Part shown: piece after piece, positions 4,869 through 7,712 of the stretch | How positions within the stretch are numbered: position 1 is the stretch's first letter | Layout: every line of letters starts with the position of its first letter | Position numbers and translations under genes: made by a program | Assembly (NCBI GenBank): GCA_905212215.1 | Contig: CAJMDR010000085.1 | Coordinates: 1-7,712, forward strand | Length of the DNA stretch: 7,712 bases | Direction: 5' to 3' | DNA from: an uncultured Porphyromonadaceae bacterium | GTDB lineage: Bacteria; Bacteroidota; Bacteroidia; Bacteroidales; Muribaculaceae | Notes under the pieces: generated by a model | What the model saw: the letters and a program-made list of their open reading frames with translations, nothing else | Databases searched by the model: none | Told to the model about the DNA's origin: nothing

Positions 4869-5345
4869 TCATTCCACCGTTATCCATATCTGTTCCTTGC
4901 GTTTCGTCTCGGCCTCCCAGAGCAGCGGGTATAGCTTGCGACAAGTATTCATGGAATCCGTCACGCCGCCCACCACGGTGTTCTTGCCGAGGATAAGGCA
5001 ACCCGCCGATGAACGGGCGGTACTCCCTGCGTGCATCAGTATTCCCTGGAAATGGGGAACGTCGAGCAGACGCGGCAACATGCCGTACAGACCGTTCGGC
5101 TTCCACCAGTTGTATTCGGTGCGCTTCGAGAACTTCGGCGACTGCACCTTCATCGTTACGCGATAGCGGCCATTGGGTATGGCCGTCTGCGCGTAGACCT
5201 TCGTCTCTCCGTTGTCGAAGCGCCCGTTATGATTCAGGTCGCGGTCGGTGTCCTCCACCGTGTCACAGAAGTATTTGCCGTCCACATACAGGCGGCCAAT
5301 GGTGTATGTCTTTTTACGCGCAATGCGTCTCAGCAGCAGTTCCAT
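4869..5345 (-). CDS. DUF5675 family protein with L,D-transpeptidase-like H-x-G...S-x-G-C motif
   Basis: A 158-residue protein matching the DUF5675 family, frequent in Bacteroidota phages. Visible family marks are TIGRLYVDGKYFCDTVED (15-32), AIPNGRYRV (55-63), NGLYGMLPRLLDVPHFQGI (84-102) and MHAGSTARSSAGCLILG (104-120). The last contains His105, Gly107, Ser113, Gly115 and Cys116 in an order like the H..S-x-G-C signature of YkuD L,D-transpeptidases, where Cys is the nucleophile. A peptidoglycan-acting role is therefore plausible, but this is inference; the family has no role I know to be proven. No signal peptide. ATG 5345 was chosen because it begins the conserved domain, ten bases after the upstream stop; an earlier in-frame start at 5390 would overlap the upstream gene. 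The position just before a spanin-like gene suggests a lysis module. Confidence 0.75.
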   Translation of the reverse strand: MELLLRRIARKKTYTIGRLYVDGKYFCDTVEDTDRDLNHNGRFDNGETKVYAQTAIPNGRYRVTMKVQSPKFSKRTEYNWWKPNGLYGMLPRLLDVPHFQGILMHAGSTARSSAGCLILGKNTVVGGVTDSMNTCRKLYPLLWEAETKRKEQIWITVE

Positions 5346-5355
5346 GATGTGTGAG

Positions 5356-6108
5356 TTATGTAGTTGCCGTTCCCGAGCCAGAGTCATCACCTGTCACCGG
5401 GTCTTCAGGCTTTACCACCTCGCCGCCAGTCTCCAGGTCGGACACCCGCTGCTCCATGTCCTGCTTCCATGTGTCCATCTCTTCCTTCCAGGACTCAAGC
5501 ACTTTAGTTCTGGTGTCTATGGTTTCCAGATCCGTCTCTTGATCCTGTGTTTGGTTCTCCACATTCTCCATCCGCGCAAGAATTGTCGGCTCTTCCCCTA
5601 ACACCTCGAACACAACCTTCGGGCTGTCTCCTCCTATTACATGCGCAAGTGTCACCTTCCCGTACTCGAAAGAAGACCCATTGCATGATATGGCGGTACG
5701 AAGGTCATCTCCTACGGTATCTATCCAGTTGTAATATAAATCAACACCATCAAAAGCAAGACAGTAAGTTAGACCCGGGTTCGAGGTCTCCAGGAGATTG
5801 CTAAGAATCTCATTGTCAATTTCTTTAGTCCGGTCATAATATTTCGTACTGCCTATGCTCACATACCCGGAGATGTCCTCCGGAGCATCAGGCATTACGT
5901 ATTGCGGTGGGAAGAGGAGGGTCATTTTTGCTTCGAGGTCGGCGGTATCGGCGCCTTTTGGCAACGCGGCCAGTATTGCTTTCAGCAGACGAACAATGTT
6001 CGCGCGGCTGAAGCTCTGCACAGAGGTCTGCGTGGGCTGACCGGGGTCTACTGGTTCAACGGGGACCTCCGTAATGTCAACCTGGTTGTTGTCTATGGTG
6101 TCGGACAT
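5356..6108 (-). CDS. Acidic hypothetical protein with C-terminal coiled coil, fibre-associated
   Basis: A 250-residue protein I do not recognise. Residues 1-30 are Pro/Val/Asp-rich and disordered. A helix (SRANIVRLLKAILAALP, 34-50) is followed by a predicted globular region at 65-175 with beta-rich pieces (GYVSIGSTKYYDR, GLTYCLAFDGVDLYYNWID, YGKVTLAHVIGG, KVVFEVLGEEPTIL). Residues 178-227 form a strong heptad coiled coil (MENVENQTQDQETDLETIDT, then KVLESWKEEMDTWKQDMEQR). A low-complexity tail rich in Gly, Ser, Thr and Asp closes the protein. This plan fits a trimeric fibre or baseplate accessory protein, which is inference from architecture and from the fibre-like gene upstream. Reading direction and the ATG at 6108 are clear; no strong Shine-Dalgarno precedes it, only the degenerate repeat spacer. 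Confidence 0.55.
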   Translation of the reverse strand: MSDTIDNNQVDITEVPVEPVDPGQPTQTSVQSFSRANIVRLLKAILAALPKGADTADLEAKMTLLFPPQYVMPDAPEDISGYVSIGSTKYYDRTKEIDNEILSNLLETSNPGLTYCLAFDGVDLYYNWIDTVGDDLRTAISCNGSSFEYGKVTLAHVIGGDSPKVVFEVLGEEPTILARMENVENQTQDQETDLETIDTRTKVLESWKEEMDTWKQDMEQRVSDLETGGEVVKPEDPVTGDDSGSGTATT

Positions 6109-6110
6109 GG

Positions 6111-6252
6111 GAGTGTATGAGTTGATGAGTTATTGAGTTGATGAGAGAGAGAGTTTATGAGTTGAAGAGTGAGAGAGTTGAAGAGTGGAAGAGCGGATGA
6201 GCGGTTGTTTGATGAGTCACATACTCATAAACTCACATACTCATCCACTCAT
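6111..6252. repeat. Degenerate ATGAG/CTCAT spacer with 12-bp inverted repeat
   Basis: The 151-bp spacer between two genes is almost wholly made of degenerate short units: on the plus strand gagttgatgag and gagttgaagag variants at 6111-6203, then the complementary sense, actcataaactcacatactc and similar, at 6221-6252. GAGTTTATGAGT (6151-6162) and ACTCATAAACTC (6223-6234) form a perfect 12-bp inverted repeat with a 60-bp loop. A transcript could fold into a long imperfect hairpin. No clear promoter or T-run is visible. It may act as an RNA spacer or attenuating structure, or be a slippage-grown tract. Confidence 0.65.
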
Positions 6253-6259
6253 TTACACA

Positions 6260-6679
6260 TTACGCTGCGGCAACCTCGGCGGCGATGGCGTCGATTTCGG
6301 TGTCGGTGTACTCGGTGAAGGTAGGCATGTCGGCCTTCTTCTGGTAGTCGGACTCCAGAGTAGCCTTGTCGGCCTTGGTAGCGAGCTGTTTCACCAGACC
6401 GTTGGCCACATCGTTGTCAGTGAGGAAGTCGGCAATCTCCTTGAGAGTGTCAAGGCTCTCAGGAGCGTTAGCGGTCACTTCAGCGACCTTGGCGGCGGCC
6501 TTGGCCTCGGCGATGGAGGTAACCTGAGCCTCGGTCTGGAACTTGGCGTCGGCCTCGACTTTGGAGTAGGCGTAAGCCTTGGCGGTAGCCTCGGCACCCT
6601 CTTTAGCTGTAGCGATCCAGCCCTTAACGATGGAGAAAACTTTCTTGATGGCGTTAGCGCCTAAATACTTTGTTGCCAT
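6260..6679 (-). CDS. Small Ala-rich fibre-like protein with conserved C-terminal tail motif
   Basis: A 139-residue, Ala- and Lys-rich, mostly helical protein. Residues 71-87 (NAPESLDTLKEIADFL) match the 'a.P..LdTLkEia..L' signature found in many phage tail-fibre and tail-associated proteins. Residues 25-70 and 95-116 look like coiled-coil stalk (AKADKATLE-type heptads). The C-terminus has YTDTEIDAIAAEV (124-136), closely like FTDADLDSIASEV near the end of the protein encoded just upstream. It probably forms a trimeric stalk or short fibre. ATG 6679 begins MATKYLGANAIKKVF; the Shine-Dalgarno is weak. The preceding spacer holds a heptamer array. The fibre-type assignment is moderately sure; the partner is unknown. 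Confidence 0.6.
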   Translation of the reverse strand: MATKYLGANAIKKVFSIVKGWIATAKEGAEATAKAYAYSKVEADAKFQTEAQVTSIAEAKAAAKVAEVTANAPESLDTLKEIADFLTDNDVANGLVKQLATKADKATLESDYQKKADMPTFTEYTDTEIDAIAAEVAAA

Positions 6680-6711
6680 TTCTTTGGACTTTAAGTTGGT
6701 TATTGAAAAAG

Positions 6712-6809
6712 GTTTATTGTTTATTGTTTATGGTTTATTGTTCATTGTTCATTGTTCATTGTTCATTGTTCATTGTTCATTGTTCATTGTTTATTGTTCA
6801 TTGTTCATG
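6712..6809 (-). repeat. Fourteen-unit heptamer tandem repeat (AATGAAC on the minus strand)
   Basis: Fourteen contiguous 7-bp units occupy 6712-6809. The consensus is GTTCATT on the plus strand (AATGAAC as transcribed). Units 5-11 and 13 are exact; units 1, 2, 4 and 12 are GTTTATT; units 3 and 14 end in G. A partial unit follows at 6810. The array overlaps the stop codon of the upstream gene (TGA at 6807-6805) and ends 32 bp before the next start. Each consensus unit contains ATGA, so starts and stops overlap along the array. With a uniform seven-base unit and no spacers, it is a microsatellite-type array and can change copy number by slippage. Confidence 0.9.
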
Positions 6810-7712
6810 GTTCAGCGCTCTCTCCTTCAGGGACGGAGTTTTCCACTTCGGAAGCGATGGAGTCAAGGTCGGCGTCGGTGAACTCCTCGGTGGGAATTTC
6901 CGGGTCAAGCGGGAGCGTAGAGCCTTCCGTAATGCGGTAGTACTCCGCCAGAGCTTCGGCGTAAGTGAAACTTACGTTACCCCGCACATATTCATCCGTC
7001 TCAGGGTCGTAGAACCCCGACGGCGTACTGTCATGCTCCGGGTTGCACAACTCGTTCCAGAGGTCGTTGAAGAGCGCCCTCTTCGAGTCCGAAGGCGGCG
7101 CCGAGATACAGAGCAGCTTCGTGTCGGAAGTGAGATAGCGCCTTCCGGTAGCCTCACAGAGATAAGTGCATCCCTCCAAAGGCAGCCCCTCGGCACCACA
7201 GAAAGAATCACGTTTCGGCCAGGAAGAGAAGAAGCGATTGTTCTGACAGGCGGCGACGCGCCCGGCCATAGGCGTCTCATGACCCGTAGGCGGCACATAT
7301 CCCTCGGTGGCGGAAGGTTTGTCGCCTACCCATACCACACTGTAATCCATGCCCTTCGTCACGGCGCCCGATTCAATGCGTACCCCTCGCACCACCTGCG
7401 AGAACCGCTTGTCGGAGTACACCACATGAGTGTTCACCACTCCTCCAGGATTGTTCGGTGACGAGCCACCATGACCGCATCCGCAGCCCTGCGGAGAGTC
7501 GGTGAGCCGTACCCCCGGATCAATCTTCAGCTCCTCGGCGCGGTCGCCGTCGGAGTAGAAGTCATCGGCGAAATGCAGACGTAGTTCCACCTTGACATCA
7601 CCCGGAGCGAGCCCATGGCGGTCGCACACCACAAAGAGCTGACCATCCTTTAAGTAGCAGTTGAAGAAACGTCCGTCGCGGTGGAAGAAACGCACACCCG
7701 GCCTAACGGCGG
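6805..7712 (-). CDS. Cysteine-rich hypothetical protein, 5' end uncertain or off the window
   Basis: The frame is open to the right edge; from a GTG at 7695 it would encode 296 residues (numbering used here). I do not recognise the family. Features are RFFHRDGRFFNCYLKDGQLF (2-21), a beta-type start that may begin beyond the window; GCGCGHGG (70-77); further cysteines at 150, 166, 176, 180, 196 and 217; SFTYAEALAEYYRITEGSTL (242-261); and FTDADLDSIASEV (272-284), a motif shared with the small protein encoded next. No transmembrane segment is seen. It is probably a structural or fibre-linked protein, inferred from its place and the shared tail motif. The stop lies inside the first unit of the downstream heptamer array. 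GTG is a weak start, so treat the N-terminus as partial. Confidence 0.55.
   Translation of the reverse strand, partial: AVRPGVRFFHRDGRFFNCYLKDGQLFVVCDRHGLAPGDVKVELRLHFADDFYSDGDRAEELKIDPGVRLTDSPQGCGCGHGGSSPNNPGGVVNTHVVYSDKRFSQVVRGVRIESGAVTKGMDYSVVWVGDKPSATEGYVPPTGHETPMAGRVAACQNNRFFSSWPKRDSFCGAEGLPLEGCTYLCEATGRRYLTSDTKLLCISAPPSDSKRALFNDLWNELCNPEHDSTPSGFYDPETDEYVRGNVSFTYAEALAEYYRITEGSTLPLDPEIPTEEFTDADLDSIASEVENSVPEGESAEP

Noticed and set aside
4849..5106. Upstream start at 5106 for the spanin-like gene
   Set aside because: It would bury the signal peptide behind 86 residues and overlap the conserved DUF5675 domain out of frame. The starts at 4848 or 4872 fit the lipobox and local binding signals.
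6712..6809. CRISPR array
   Set aside because: Units are seven bases, contiguous and without spacers, and no cas gene is present.
6670..7461. Long plus-strand ORF of 263 codons with a hydrophobic repeated LFIVHCS segment
   Set aside because: The repeated hydrophobic part is just the heptamer array read in translation, and the rest is antisense to the cysteine-rich gene, whose frame and tail motif make better biological sense.
1..7712. Insertion sequence, integrase, attachment site, tRNA or rRNA
   Set aside because: No transposase or recombinase motif, terminal inverted repeats with target duplication, cloverleaf or rRNA sequence could be recognised in the window.

Overview
The window looks like part of a prophage or phage-derived structural and lysis region from a gut-type Bacteroidota (Bacteroidales) genome. 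The evidence is a DUF5675-family protein, an N-terminal peptide that closely resembles Bacteroidales FtsA-like proteins, fibre proteins with typical phage motifs, and dense single-strand gene packing. No host housekeeping gene, tRNA, rRNA, CRISPR array, integrase or transposase is visible. No terminase, portal or capsid gene is recognisable either, so calling it a phage is an inference from the accessory structural genes.

Every credible gene is on the minus strand and reads from the right edge to the left edge. In transcription order: a cysteine-rich protein open at the right edge (6805-7712); a small fibre-like protein (6260-6679); an acidic coiled-coil protein (5356-6108); a lysis-like trio, namely a DUF5675 protein (4869-5345), a lipoprotein with a C-terminal membrane anchor shaped like a unimolecular spanin (4408-4848) and a one-TM coiled-coil protein (3793-4353); three tandem diverged paralogues (3315-3836, 2784-3296, 2220-2780); a repeat-bearing two-domain protein (1438-2034); a possible head-tail adaptor-like protein (747-1382); a beta-helix fibre protein (61-750); and the first 18 codons of an FtsA/actin-like ATPase gene that leaves the window (1-54).

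Most genes overlap or lie within 20 bp of each other, so they probably share one long transcript. Four longer spacers interrupt the packing and three of them hold repeats: a 14-unit heptamer array (6712-6809), a degenerate ATGAG/CTCAT tract with a 12-bp inverted repeat (6111-6252), and a composite hairpin plus AACCAAAACCAAA element present at two loci (1395-1430 and 2099-2206). No clear promoter or intrinsic terminator was found.

The working model is a late operon that makes particle surface or neck parts and an envelope-disruption module. The most unusual points are the FtsA-like gene at the end of that operon, the spanin-like protein, the three-paralogue block, and the spacer repeats whose units contain ATGA or hairpins. 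All functions beyond family resemblance are inference.
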